Source: RGIG8767 sp964531805
GTDB lineage: Bacteria; Bacillota; Clostridia; Lachnospirales; Lachnospiraceae
Assembly: GCA_964531805.1 (NCBI GenBank)
Contig: CAZHGE010000002.1
Span: 31,164-95,163 of the forward strand
Reading direction: 5' to 3'
DNA length: 64,000 nt
The notes under the pieces were generated by a model. The model was not told the origin of the DNA. It saw only the letters and a program-made list of their open reading frames with translations, and did no database searches. Every line of letters begins with the position of its first letter. The stretch's first letter is position 1. Made by a program: the position numbers and the translations under genes. Of the stretch, positions 55,112 through 63,921 are shown piece by piece.

Positions 55112-56068
55112 ATGGAGAAGGATTTAGAAATAGGACGGTGTTTGTCAGATGATAAGCGCTATGCCGATTTGATTAACGGACTTTTATTTGCCGGAGAGCA
55201 AAGGATACAGGAATCGGATTTACAGGAAGTGGACTCACAGTCTTTTTTGAAACGATGGAGTAGGAAAAAATCAGAGAGATATCGTCAGTTGCGGCGTGAT
55301 CTGATTAAAAAGAGTGCATTCGGGGTGAATTTTGCATTGATAGGAGTTGAGAATCAGGAACGGGTGCACTATTTAATGCCTTTGCGCACGTTGGAATATG
55401 ATGCGGCAGAATATGGAAAACAAGCTGCAAGGATTCGTAAACAGGTAAAACAGTTGAAGAAAAAAGAGAACGCAGAATTTTTGTCGGGTTTTAGCAAGGA
55501 GGATAAACTGTATCCCTGCATTACTATTGTTCTATATTATGGCGATGATTGGGACGGCGCAAAATCTTTACATGAGTTGATTGATTTTACAGATATTCCG
55601 GAAGAATTAAAGAAATATGTAAATGATTATCCGCTACATATTTTTAATATGACAAAACTGGAAAATGTAGATGTATTTCGGACAGATTTAAAACAAATAT
55701 TTAGTTTCCTAAAATATGCAAAGGATAAAAGCAAGTTAAAAGAGTTAATAAGCAGCGACCCGGCATATCAGGAACTGGATGAAGAAGCATATGATATGAT
55801 TGCGGCGTGCACACACGCAGTTAGATTGATTCCAATTAAAAAAACTTATAGGAAGGATGGGAAAGTAGATATGTGTCAGGCATTAGAAGAAATGTTAGCA
55901 GATGAGAGAGAAGAAGGAAGAGAAGAAGGAAGAGAAGAAACTCTGCTGATAATGATACGAAAAAAAATCAATAAAAATATGTCCTTGGATATGATTGCAG
56001 ATGATTTGGAAGAAGATATTGAGGTACTCCGTCCCTTTTATGAGAAAGTTAAGGCACAGAAGGACTAG
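55112..56068 (+). CDS. Rpn-family recombination-promoting nuclease / putative transposase
   Basis: 318 residues. KRYADLINGLLFAGEQRIQE, SAFGVNFALIGVENQERVHY, and KLYPCITIVLYYGDDWDGAK match the PD-(D/E)XK nuclease family related to Rpn/transposase_31, with Asp, Glu and Gln active-site residues visible. The C-terminal REEGREEGREET tract is a tandem nucleotide repeat, a usual variable feature of this family. The ATG at 55112 follows AGGAGG. A frame from 55067 is less likely. A broken relative lies at 36537. Confidence 0.87.
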   Translation: MEKDLEIGRCLSDDKRYADLINGLLFAGEQRIQESDLQEVDSQSFLKRWSRKKSERYRQLRRDLIKKSAFGVNFALIGVENQERVHYLMPLRTLEYDAAEYGKQAARIRKQVKQLKKKENAEFLSGFSKEDKLYPCITIVLYYGDDWDGAKSLHELIDFTDIPEELKKYVNDYPLHIFNMTKLENVDVFRTDLKQIFSFLKYAKDKSKLKELISSDPAYQELDEEAYDMIAACTHAVRLIPIKKTYRKDGKVDMCQALEEMLADEREEGREEGREETLLIMIRKKINKNMSLDMIADDLEEDIEVLRPFYEKVKAQKD

Positions 56069-56193
56069 GATTTATAGAGAGAAACAGGCAAATTCCTTTA
56101 TATAGTTTTTACAATTTTCGTCTAAAGTTTTCGTGCAAAACAACCGAATAATAATGTGAATGAATTTATTTGATTTGTAACGGAGACATTAGA

Positions 56194-56562
56194 ATGAATG
56201 CAGTAGGAACTTATAATGATTATCAGAAGAATGCAGAGAACCTGACATTTCTTTGTTTTAATATAAAAGATTATGATGTGGCTGCTAATTCGGTTGTATC
56301 TGAAACAAAGGCAGTATGGGAAGATAAAAAAGTACAGAATAATCTACAGAATGCAGCCGGGATGGATATACAGGAGGTGTCATGGGGAAGAGTGATTCGA
56401 AAAGGAAATATATCTTCTAATGACAGCAATGCATTTGTCTGTGCGTTTGTTGAGAAACCAACGGCAGTGGAGTTATTCGAAAAAGCCAGAAATATGGACT
56501 GGCGTAATACGCAGGAACGAACATTTGCTAAAGGTGGCAAGGTTTTTGATTATACGGTATAA
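56194..56562 (+). CDS. Hypothetical protein
   Basis: 122 residues, soluble, no signal peptide, with Asn-rich and aromatic stretches (TYNDYQKNAENLTFLCFNIK, SWGRVIRKGNISSNDSNAF). I recognise no family. Support for translation is the GGAGA site eight bases before the ATG and the terminator overlapping its stop. Lies between the two 39-base repeats. Confidence 0.6.
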   Translation: MNAVGTYNDYQKNAENLTFLCFNIKDYDVAANSVVSETKAVWEDKKVQNNLQNAAGMDIQEVSWGRVIRKGNISSNDSNAFVCAFVEKPTAVELFEKARNMDWRNTQERTFAKGGKVFDYTV

Positions 56563-56600
56563 AGAAAGCGATGTCCTATACAAGGATGTCGCTTTCTTCG
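56562..56600 (+). terminator. Hairpin terminator after 56194 gene
   Basis: AAGAAAGCGATGTCCT (56562-56577) pairs with AGGATGTCGCTTTCTT (56583-56598) with two wobble pairs. The right arm is T-rich. Confidence 0.7.
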
Positions 56601-56873
56601 TTCTGCTTTAACATGAATAGGATGCATAATTATAACACCTGTTATTTGTGCATATCATAGAAAAAGAAATAATTTCATATAAAGCATTGAAAATTGTAAA
56701 ATACGCATTATAATTTAAATACATTCTGCAATGGATGTCTAACAATTAATATGCATATTTGGGATTTCTAAAGTTTTTCTATTATCAATTCTAATGCTTC
56801 AACTGACTTTTCATTTCCCTTATATGAAAACAATTTGAGAAAATGAAAGAGTGATGAAAGGAGTATGAAGACA
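56599..56873. other. AT-rich stretch with direct repeat B
   Basis: 275 bases with repeat copy B at 56626-56664 and otherwise no gene or clear promoter that I could support. Confidence 0.55.
56626..56664 (+). repeat. 39-base direct repeat, copy B
   Basis: It begins ATAATTATAACACCTGTTAT. Two mismatches to copy A at 54777-54815, same orientation, 1.85 kb apart. Confidence 0.85.
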
Positions 56874-57266
56874 ATGTTAGAGCAAAAAGATTTATGCGCG
56901 ATTGCGGAATTGTTAGATTCCAGAATTGGCAAAACAGAAGAGATGATTAAAGAAACGAACAAAAGAGTATCCGAAGTAGAGAAGAAACTGAGCAATAGGA
57001 TAGAGCGTGTGGAAAACCGAGTATCCGAAGTAGAGAAGAAACTGACCAATAGGATAGAACGAGTGGAAAAACGGGTATCCGAAGTAGAAAGCATGCTTGT
57101 TAATGAATTGGTGAGAACGGAAGACATTTTAACCCGCAGGATGGAAAAGGTTGAAAATAATATAAAAGAATTGAACCGCAATTTTCAAATTCAAAACGGG
57201 AAGACGGCTTTAATATTGGAAGAGTACCATAAAAGATTACTGATTTTGGAGGAGAAAGGCGCTTAA
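56874..57266 (+). CDS. Coiled-coil protein with 18-residue repeats
   Basis: 130 residues, almost all heptad coiled coil. The unit RVSEVEKKLSNRIERVEN repeats about 2.4 times (a 54-base tandem repeat at the DNA level from about 56966), followed by a non-repeated helical tail (NFQIQNGKTALILEEYHKRL). The start at 56874 gives a ten-base gap to AAGGAG. The ATG at 56865 is too close to that site. Function unknown. Similar small coiled-coil genes are common in this family of bacteria. Confidence 0.7.
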   Translation: MLEQKDLCAIAELLDSRIGKTEEMIKETNKRVSEVEKKLSNRIERVENRVSEVEKKLTNRIERVEKRVSEVESMLVNELVRTEDILTRRMEKVENNIKELNRNFQIQNGKTALILEEYHKRLLILEEKGA

Positions 57267-57484
57267 TACAGTTATGTTTGTCAGGTAATTGATTTTACGG
57301 TATATATCTAGCAATTTGCCAGTTAAATAGTGGGTGTATTCCCAATAAATATCAAATGTGACGGAATTAGACAGAAGTTGCAAACAATCTTGCCCGTCCC
57401 TATAAAAATGTAGTAAAATAATTGATAATGGGAAAAAAGGGATATTCGAAGAAAATCATAATATCTTGAAAAAAGGAGTCGATT

Positions 57485-58603
57485 ATGCACTATGATTATC
57501 TGATCGTGGGCGCCGGATTATTTGGCGCGGTATTTGCCCATGAGATGACCCAAAAAGGAAAGAAGTGTCTTGTGATCGATAAAAGGGATCACATTGCAGG
57601 TAATATCTATACAAAGAATTGGAATGATATTAATGTACATTGGTATGGTGCACATATTTTTCACACATCTAATAAAGCGACATGGGAGTATGTGAATCAG
57701 TTTGCAGAGTTTAACCAGTTTGTGAATTCACCAGTGGCAGTGTATGAGGACGAACTTTACAATCTTCCATTTAACATGAACACATTCAGCAAGTTGTGGG
57801 GGATTAAGACACCTGCGCAGGCAAAGGCTAAGATTGAAGAGCAGAAGGCTGCTTTGAATATCACAGAACCTCAGAACTTGGAAGAACAGGCTTTGTCTTT
57901 GGTAGGCACGGATGTATACACTAAATTAGTAAAAGGTTATACAGAGAAGCAGTGGGGAAGGGACTGCAAGGAACTGCCAGCGTTTATCATTAAGCGTCTG
58001 CCGCTTCGTTTTACATATGACAATAATTATTTTAATGATCGTTATCAGGGAATACCGGTTGGCGGCTATACTTTAATTGTAGAAAAGATGCTGGATGGCA
58101 TTGAAGTATGTTTGAATACGGATTACCGTGAATTTATACAGGAAAATGCAGAAAAAGGTGTAGAAGCAGATACTTTTGGCAAGACTCTTTACACCGGTAT
58201 GATTGATGAATATTTTGATTACCAGTTAGGAGAATTGGAATACCGCTCTCTTCGTTTTGAGCATGAATTACTTAAAGGAGAAGAGAATCATCAGGGAAAT
58301 GCGGTGGTAAATTATACGGAACGTCAGATCCCATATACGCGTATTATAGAGCATAAGCATTTTGAGTTTGGTTCGCAGCCGGATACCGTTATTACAAGAG
58401 AGTATCCTGCGGATTGGAAAAAAGGTGATGAGCCGTATTATCCAATTAACAATGAGAGAAATGATACTTTATTTGCCAAGTATCAGGAACTTGCAGCAAA
58501 AGAAGAGAATGTGTTATTTGGTGGACGCTTAGGCCAGTATCGTTACTACGATATGGATAAAGTAATTGAAGCATCACTTGCTATGGTGGCTGCACAGGAG
58601 TAA
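57485..58603 (+). CDS. glf: UDP-galactopyranose mutase
   Basis: 372 residues. It isomerises UDP-galactopyranose to UDP-galactofuranose using reduced FAD. YDYLIVGAGLFGAVFAHEMT is the FAD-binding start. IAGNIYTKNWNDINVHWYGA, HIFHTSNKATWEYVNQF, GYTEKQWGRDCKELPAFIIK and YHYDMDKVI-like GQYRYYDMDKVIEASL are family hallmarks. Length is normal. AAAAAGGAG precedes the ATG. It supplies galactofuranose for surface or flagellar glycans. Confidence 0.97.
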   Translation: MHYDYLIVGAGLFGAVFAHEMTQKGKKCLVIDKRDHIAGNIYTKNWNDINVHWYGAHIFHTSNKATWEYVNQFAEFNQFVNSPVAVYEDELYNLPFNMNTFSKLWGIKTPAQAKAKIEEQKAALNITEPQNLEEQALSLVGTDVYTKLVKGYTEKQWGRDCKELPAFIIKRLPLRFTYDNNYFNDRYQGIPVGGYTLIVEKMLDGIEVCLNTDYREFIQENAEKGVEADTFGKTLYTGMIDEYFDYQLGELEYRSLRFEHELLKGEENHQGNAVVNYTERQIPYTRIIEHKHFEFGSQPDTVITREYPADWKKGDEPYYPINNERNDTLFAKYQELAAKEENVLFGGRLGQYRYYDMDKVIEASLAMVAAQE

Positions 58604-58687
58604 CAAGTAAATTTACGATTGGATGAAATTGTTATTTTCACAATTTTACAATTGGATCTCAAGGGGAATAATAAGGGGGAGTGAAAA

Positions 58688-60895
58688 TTGAACCTGTTTA
58701 AGGGACTGAAAGGCGTGAGTAACAAAATGACAGCAAATGACTTATTAGTGGAACAGGGAGATAGTTTCGAAGGAAACGGAAAGGAAGAAGCTAATCGCAT
58801 TGTTTCAACAAAGCAGCAGCATATTAACTTGATACCTATGGACATTATTAGTGGTTATTCGGTAAGACCCGGATTTTATGAAATTAACGGAGCAACTCCG
58901 ATTCCTTGTGGAATCAATTTCACAATCAGCTCCAGTAATGCGACTTATTGTGAATTATTACTATTTAAGAGAAAAGAAACGGAACCGTTTGCGATTCTGC
59001 CATTCCCGGAACATTATCGTATTGGAAATACGTATTCCATGATTGTGTTTGGAGTGGATATAGAAAATTTGGAATATGCTTATCGTATGGATGGACCATA
59101 CGATCCGAAAAAGGGTTTTCTTTTTGATAAGACGAAAGTATTATTAGATCCATATGCAAAGGCAGTTGCAGGTTTGCGTGAATGGGGTGTGGAAGAGATT
59201 GATCCAATCAATCATGGATACCGTGCTCGTGTTGTAAAGGATGATTTTGACTGGGGCGACAGCAAACGTCCAATGATTCCGTTGGAAGATTTGGTTATCT
59301 ATGAGATGCATATCCGTGGATTTACGAAGCATGATTCTTCGGGAGTGGAATTCCCTGGAACGTTTGATGCGGTAAGAGAGAAAATTCCGTATTTAAAGGA
59401 ATTGGGCATCAATGCAGTGGAATTCATGCCAATATTTGAGTTTGACGAGATGCATGACCACAGAGTGGTGGATGGCAACAACCTGATTGATTATTGGGGA
59501 TATAATACGGTCAATTATTTTTCTCCTAACACAGCATATGCATCTAACCCTGAGCGTAACAAAGAGGGTAATGAATTAAAACGTGTCATCAAGTTATTAA
59601 ATGAAAATGGCATCGAGGTGATTCTTGACGTTGTATTTAATCATACGGCAGAAGGAAATGAATTGGGACCAACATTCTCATTTAAGGGAATTGATAATAA
59701 TGTGTTCTATATTTTAACACCGGACGGATATTACTATAACTTCAGTGGTTGTGGTAATACATTAAACTGTAATCATCCGGTTGTACGTAATTTTATCATG
59801 GATTGTCTGCGCCACTGGGTAATTGCTTATCGAGTAGATGGATTCCGTTTTGACCTTGCATCGATTTTGGGACGTAATCAGGATGGTTCACCAATGAATA
59901 ATCCGCCATTACTGGAATCCATGGCCCATGACCCGATTTTAGGAAAAGTAAAACTGATTGCTGAAGCATGGGATGCGGGTGGAATGTACCAGGTAGGTAC
60001 TTTCCCATCATGGAACCGTTGGATTGAGTGGAATGGCAAATACCGTGATGATATCCGCAGTTTTTTGAAGGGTGACAATGGTAAGGAACAGGTAGCTGCT
60101 AACCGTATTTCCGGTTCGCCGGATATTTATCATCCGGACAGCCGTGGACATTTGGCATCTGTTAACTTTATTACCTGTCATGATGGATTTACACTGCATG
60201 ACTTATATACTTACAACTATAAGCATAACGAAGCCAATGGTTGGAATAATACGGACGGTGCTAACGATAATTACAGTTGGAACTGTGGTGTAGAAGGTGA
60301 GACGGATGATCCGGAAGTGAACTGTTTACGTCGCAGGTTGGTAAAAAATGCCTGTGTTACCCTTATGTTAAGCCGTGGTATTCCAATGTTTTTAGCTGGT
60401 GATGAGTTTGGTAATACCCAGTTTGGTAATAATAATGGTTATTGTCAGGATAATATTATTTCATGGCTGGATTGGTCATTGCTGGATAAGAACAGGGAGT
60501 TGTTTAATTTCTTCCAGTATATGATTTGGTTCAGACAGCATCACCGCATTATCCGAATTGATACGGAAAACTGTTCGGTGAATTATCCGCCAATATCCCA
60601 GCATGGACTTCATCCATTCTGGACGGATTACAACAGTAATCACCATTATGTGGGTATTATGTATGCTGGTCGCAATCGTCGAGGAAATGATGAGTTGGTA
60701 TATTTGGCAATCAATGCCCATTGGGAAGAACAGACCATCGAACTTCCGATGCCACCGGAAAACCACACATGGTACGTTTCCATTGATACCTATCAGGAAG
60801 AAAGTGTGATTCAGGACGTCATCCCGGTACATGGTCCAATCAAGATTATGCCACGTACAGTTATGGTTATGGAAACTTATAAAAATAGAGAGTAG
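58688..60895 (+). CDS. glgX: GlgX-type glycogen debranching enzyme
   Basis: 735 residues. The N-terminal carbohydrate-binding fold carries FYEINGATPIPCGINF. The GH13 barrel has GVEFPGTFDAVREKIPYLKE, VVFNHTAEGN, DGFRFDLASIL (catalytic Asp near residue 388), LIAEAWDAGG (catalytic Glu near 427) and NFITCHDGFTLHD. The C-terminal domain follows (YLAINAHWEEQTIELPMPPE). It hydrolyses alpha-1,6 branches of glycogen. Start taken at TTG 58688, seven bases after GGGGGA. An ATG at 58727 is an alternative. It is housekeeping rather than part of the flagellar theme. Confidence 0.93.
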   Translation: MNLFKGLKGVSNKMTANDLLVEQGDSFEGNGKEEANRIVSTKQQHINLIPMDIISGYSVRPGFYEINGATPIPCGINFTISSSNATYCELLLFKRKETEPFAILPFPEHYRIGNTYSMIVFGVDIENLEYAYRMDGPYDPKKGFLFDKTKVLLDPYAKAVAGLREWGVEEIDPINHGYRARVVKDDFDWGDSKRPMIPLEDLVIYEMHIRGFTKHDSSGVEFPGTFDAVREKIPYLKELGINAVEFMPIFEFDEMHDHRVVDGNNLIDYWGYNTVNYFSPNTAYASNPERNKEGNELKRVIKLLNENGIEVILDVVFNHTAEGNELGPTFSFKGIDNNVFYILTPDGYYYNFSGCGNTLNCNHPVVRNFIMDCLRHWVIAYRVDGFRFDLASILGRNQDGSPMNNPPLLESMAHDPILGKVKLIAEAWDAGGMYQVGTFPSWNRWIEWNGKYRDDIRSFLKGDNGKEQVAANRISGSPDIYHPDSRGHLASVNFITCHDGFTLHDLYTYNYKHNEANGWNNTDGANDNYSWNCGVEGETDDPEVNCLRRRLVKNACVTLMLSRGIPMFLAGDEFGNTQFGNNNGYCQDNIISWLDWSLLDKNRELFNFFQYMIWFRQHHRIIRIDTENCSVNYPPISQHGLHPFWTDYNSNHHYVGIMYAGRNRRGNDELVYLAINAHWEEQTIELPMPPENHTWYVSIDTYQEESVIQDVIPVHGPIKIMPRTVMVMETYKNRE

Positions 60896-60913
60896 GGATA
60901 GATGTGGATAGAA

Positions 60914-61038
60914 AAAGAACCCTATCCCATCTGAAGACTTTTTAAAAACGTCGGCACTTAGTTTGTGTATTTTACAAACTTAGTGCCGTTACGTTTTTAA
61001 TTAAGCGAAAGCGTGTCTGAAGATGGGAAGGGTTCTTT
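60914..61038. terminator. Nested inverted repeats: bidirectional terminator inside a larger palindrome
   Basis: Inner stem: AAAAACGT-CGGCACT (from 60944) pairs with AGTGCCG-TTACGTTTTT (to 60998), with AGTTTGT/ACAAACT further in. Outer stem: AAAGAACCCTATCCCATCT (60914-60932) pairs with AGATGGGAAGGGTTCTTT (61021-61038). It sits between convergent genes and ends in T on both strands. Confidence 0.8.
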
Positions 61039-61049
61039 GTGTATATAAA

Positions 61050-62420
61050 CTAGCAATAATTGTTAAAAAACATACCGGAGTAAGCACTGGTCACATACGG
61101 ACTTAAGAAATTGTTACTTGGGTTCTTATATGCTACAACCGTTTTGTTCATGTAAGAGACTGGATTTAGCGAAATCTGGCTGCTCTTACGAAGCATGGAC
61201 TGTGAAAAAGATTTCAAAGCTTTAAAGGAAGAAATAGTTTCCGGTTCTGCTGCGGTTACAACAGACTGCTGTAACTGTTCTTTGTCAATTTCTAAAGTAC
61301 CTTCTTTGGTAGTCTTGATTCCCAGTTTTTCCATTTCCTGCTGATAAAAACTAGAAATACGATTCATTTCTTTGATTAAGTGACTACTTCCTGATTGTGT
61401 GTTTTTATATTCGGATACAGATTTGATGAAATTATTATAACCACCTACCAAACTGGAAATGTTCTCCTGAAGAGCTTCTGTATCCGGTTTTACACCAATG
61501 GTAGTAGTCTGTCCTTTGTTTTCACTGATGCCGTTTAGAGTAATTTCATAATCATTCTGTAATATAAAGTGATTAGATGAAGCGCTGGCTTCCATTCCAT
61601 TTACAATAAAATGGGCGTTGGATGCTTCTCTTGCTACGTAATCCAATCCAAAGTAGGAAACGGCACCGGAGTGCTTGCTGGTATCATCATCAGAAATAGA
61701 AAAAATTTTGGAATTTTGTCCATAATCGATACCTACCTTGGAGGACTCGATACGAAGTGAGGCTCCGTTTTCATCATTTTCTTCTATTGTTGCATTCAAA
61801 CCTATTTTAGAATTATTGATTAGTCGCGCCAAGCGGTTTTGAATGTCAAGATTGGTATCGGATTCATTAATGTTAAACTGGAATTCGTATCCCATATCGT
61901 TAACGTTGATGTCAAAAGAATATTCGCCTGGTTCTAAACCACGTTCTGTTTTTGATACATAAGCACCTAAGTTGACCTGCGGAGATGCCAATGAGGTTAC
62001 TTCTATGTTATAAGAAGGAATCTCACCGTTTGTAGAAATAACAGAACCATCTGCGGATGAATCCTCTTTGGAAGGAAGAAGCGGTTGGCTCTGGTTTCCA
62101 ATATATTTAGCGCTTACTATGTTTTCATTGGAAGAATAGGCAATTTTGTTGCTGAATGCAGATTCTTCTACATCACCGAGTGTGGAGATAATGGTGTTGC
62201 GCAGATCGCGGGCTTCTTCTTTTAAATTGATAACATATTTTTTTGCATCAGCACTACTATCAATCAGATAAAGAGGTGCATCACGATTAACCTTTGCCAT
62301 GGAACTGCAAAGAGTGCGTAACTCGCTGCGCTTATGCGTGTCATAGCGTCCGACAGCTTTCTTCTGCATATAGGTAGTGGAAAATTGATTGTAGACATTT
62401 GTCATGATAGAATTAGCCAT
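61050..62420 (-). CDS. Second FliD-like (hook-associated protein 2) protein
   Basis: 456 residues. The central part has the FliD/HAP2 features YNIEVTSLASPQVNLGAYVS and EYSFDINVND, and the C-terminal region has ENISSLVGGYNNFIKSVSEY with FYQQEMEKLGIKTTKEGTLE. The N terminus (MANSIMTNVYNQFSTTYMQK) differs from the FliD at 7021, and the protein ends FFNNYC. It is far from other flagellar genes. The ATG at 62420 has AAAGGAGGGG upstream. It could be an alternative cap or a surface protein built on the FliD fold. Confidence 0.82.
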   Translation of the reverse strand: MANSIMTNVYNQFSTTYMQKKAVGRYDTHKRSELRTLCSSMAKVNRDAPLYLIDSSADAKKYVINLKEEARDLRNTIISTLGDVEESAFSNKIAYSSNENIVSAKYIGNQSQPLLPSKEDSSADGSVISTNGEIPSYNIEVTSLASPQVNLGAYVSKTERGLEPGEYSFDINVNDMGYEFQFNINESDTNLDIQNRLARLINNSKIGLNATIEENDENGASLRIESSKVGIDYGQNSKIFSISDDDTSKHSGAVSYFGLDYVAREASNAHFIVNGMEASASSNHFILQNDYEITLNGISENKGQTTTIGVKPDTEALQENISSLVGGYNNFIKSVSEYKNTQSGSSHLIKEMNRISSFYQQEMEKLGIKTTKEGTLEIDKEQLQQSVVTAAEPETISSFKALKSFSQSMLRKSSQISLNPVSYMNKTVVAYKNPSNNFLSPYVTSAYSGMFFNNYC

Positions 62421-62465
62421 GTCCGCCCCTCCTTTCATCCTTGATAAGAGTGTATACCATCCATT

Positions 62466-62492
62466 GTATCGGCAGGAATGATATGAAAAATA
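62466..62492 (-). promoter_or_regulatory. Possible sigma-28 promoter of the second FliD-like gene
   Basis: Read on the minus strand, GCCGATAC (62473-62466) matches seven of eight -10 bases. The -35 box is weak (TATT at a 15-base spacer). Confidence 0.45.
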
Positions 62493-62609
62493 AGCCTAAT
62501 ATCTCATTTAAATCTAATTAGTTACTTTTAATGTAGCATATTTTATTTGTCAATTCAATGCTAAAACACACATATAATAAGAAATAACTCATTTTTTAAA
62601 AAGAAATCT

Positions 62610-62638
62610 TTGACAAATACGGGAAAATACTATATCAT
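62610..62638 (+). promoter_or_regulatory. Sigma-A promoter of rpmG-secE-nusG
   Basis: TTGACA (62610-62615), a 17-base spacer, and TATCAT (62633-62638). Confidence 0.75.
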
Positions 62639-62779
62639 GATTCGGTAATAGCGTTTAAAATTAAACAGAGTATAATCAAAAAATCCGTTGACGAGAGGAT
62701 ACTATTATGGTAGTATGAACAGACGAGATGAGATTTTAGGTCTTTTTTTTATGCGCAAAATTTGACTGGAGGTGAAAAA

Positions 62780-62929
62780 ATGCGTACAAAAATCACATTA
62801 GCATGTACCGAGTGCAAACAGCGTAACTACAATACTACAAAAGATAAAAAAGCACATCCGGACAGAATGGAAACAAAGAAATATTGTAGATTCTGCAAGA
62901 CTCACACAATGCACAAAGAAACAAAATAG
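62780..62929 (+). CDS. rpmG: 50S ribosomal protein L33
   Basis: 49 residues: MRTKITLACTECKQRNYNTT and KYCRFCKTHTMHKETK. This is the cysteine-containing (zinc-binding) form, with CTEC and CRFC. GGAGGTG lies upstream. The rpmG-secE-nusG order is standard in Firmicutes. Confidence 0.97.
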   Translation: MRTKITLACTECKQRNYNTTKDKKAHPDRMETKKYCRFCKTHTMHKETK

Positions 62930-62976
62930 TTTTGGGCTGACCACTTTTTTTTCTTTTTTATGAAAGGAGTTTCGTT

Positions 62977-63186
62977 ATGGGAGATTCCCCAAAGACAGAA
63001 AAGTCCGGATTAAAAGGATTTTTCAAGGGCGTAAAAACTGAATTTAAGAAAATTTCATGGCCTGATGCGACTACCATGTTAAAACAGTCTGTAGTAGTTG
63101 TTACCGTTTCTGTAGTAGTTGGAGTTCTTATTACATTAATGGATACCGTAATCCAGTATGGTGTAAGTTTCTTATCTTCTTTATAA
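62977..63186 (+). CDS. secE: Preprotein translocase subunit SecE
   Basis: 69 residues. FFKGVKTEFKKISWPD is the SecE amphipathic helix and hinge, followed by one membrane helix (VVVVTVSVVVGVLITLMDTV). The short single-span form is normal for Gram-positive bacteria. GAAAGGAG precedes the ATG. Confidence 0.97.
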   Translation: MGDSPKTEKSGLKGFFKGVKTEFKKISWPDATTMLKQSVVVVTVSVVVGVLITLMDTVIQYGVSFLSSL

Positions 63187-63276
63187 GGACAAAGGTGAAA
63201 CATGAACAAAGTTCATGTTGCAATTTTGCGCCTGCGGCACAAAAGTTGCAGGATATAGAAAGGCGAGAGGTTTATT

Positions 63277-63792
63277 ATGGCAGAAGCAAATTGGTATGTA
63301 GTGCATACTTATTCTGGTTATGAGAATAAGGTCAAAGCGGATATTGAGAAAACGATTGAGAACAGAAATTTACAGGAAGAGATCTTAGAGGTTCGTGTTC
63401 CGATGCAGGAAGTTGTTGAGATGAAAAATGGAACCCGTAAGACTGTTCAGAAGAAAATGTTCCCAAGTTACGTTCTGATTAATATGGTAATGAATGATGA
63501 GACCTGGTATGTAGTTCGTAATACACGTGGTGTCACAGGATTTGTTGGACCGGGAAGCAAGCCGGTACCGCTTACAGAGGCTGAAATGAAGCCACTTGGC
63601 ATTAAGACTGAGAATGTATCGATTGATTTTGCAGAAGGTGATACTATTGTAGTAGTTGCCGGTGCTTGGAAAGATACGGTCGGTGCAGTTCAGAGAATTG
63701 ATTATGGCAAACAGACAGCTACAATCAATGTGGAATTGTTCGGCAGGGAAACGCCTGTTGAAATCGGATTTGAAGAAGTCCGCAAAATGTAG
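63277..63792 (+). CDS. nusG: Transcription elongation/termination factor NusG
   Basis: 171 residues. The NGN domain reads NWYVVHTYSGYENKVKADIE with MFPSYVLINMVMNDETWYVV and RNTRGVTGFVG. The KOW domain reads FAEGDTIVVVAGAWKDTVGA with VELFGRETPVEIGFEEV. Length is typical. A 90-base gap after secE holds a small hairpin, ACATGAAC-AAA-GTTCATGT. Confidence 0.97.
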   Translation: MAEANWYVVHTYSGYENKVKADIEKTIENRNLQEEILEVRVPMQEVVEMKNGTRKTVQKKMFPSYVLINMVMNDETWYVVRNTRGVTGFVGPGSKPVPLTEAEMKPLGIKTENVSIDFAEGDTIVVVAGAWKDTVGAVQRIDYGKQTATINVELFGRETPVEIGFEEVRKM

Positions 63793-63865
63793 GTAACAAT
63801 TAAACGCGTATATACGCATTAATCGTTTTTTGAAATCGAAGTTTATTGGAAAGTTTCCATTAAGC

Positions 63866-63895
63866 GGTGGGAGGGTTACCTAGCCCGTGACCACA
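63866..63895 (+). promoter_or_regulatory. Probable L1-binding leader of rplK-rplA
   Basis: GTGG/CCAC ends (63867-63894) enclose a GAG/CGTGA asymmetric loop and the small stem GGGTT-ACCT-AGCCC. This shape mimics the L1 site of 23S rRNA and is usual before rplK, where L1 represses its own operon. Confidence 0.6.
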
Positions 63896-63921
63896 ACATA
63901 GATAAATAGGAGGTGCCTATC

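Larger units (their letters stand above)
62421..62779. other. Divergent promoter region between the FliD-like gene and rpmG
   Basis: 359 bases. It contains a sigma-28-like element on the minus strand (62466-62492) and a sigma-A promoter for rpmG (62610-62638). A small hairpin ATACTA-TTATGG-TAGTAT and a T-run near 62750 lie in the rpmG leader. Confidence 0.6.

Noticed and set aside
56768..57181. Minus-strand ORF of 137 residues opposite the coiled-coil gene
   Set aside because: Ser/Phe/Leu-rich mirror of the repeat coding strand with no ribosome site.
60914..61038. Insertion sequence
   Set aside because: No transposase fits within the inverted repeats.
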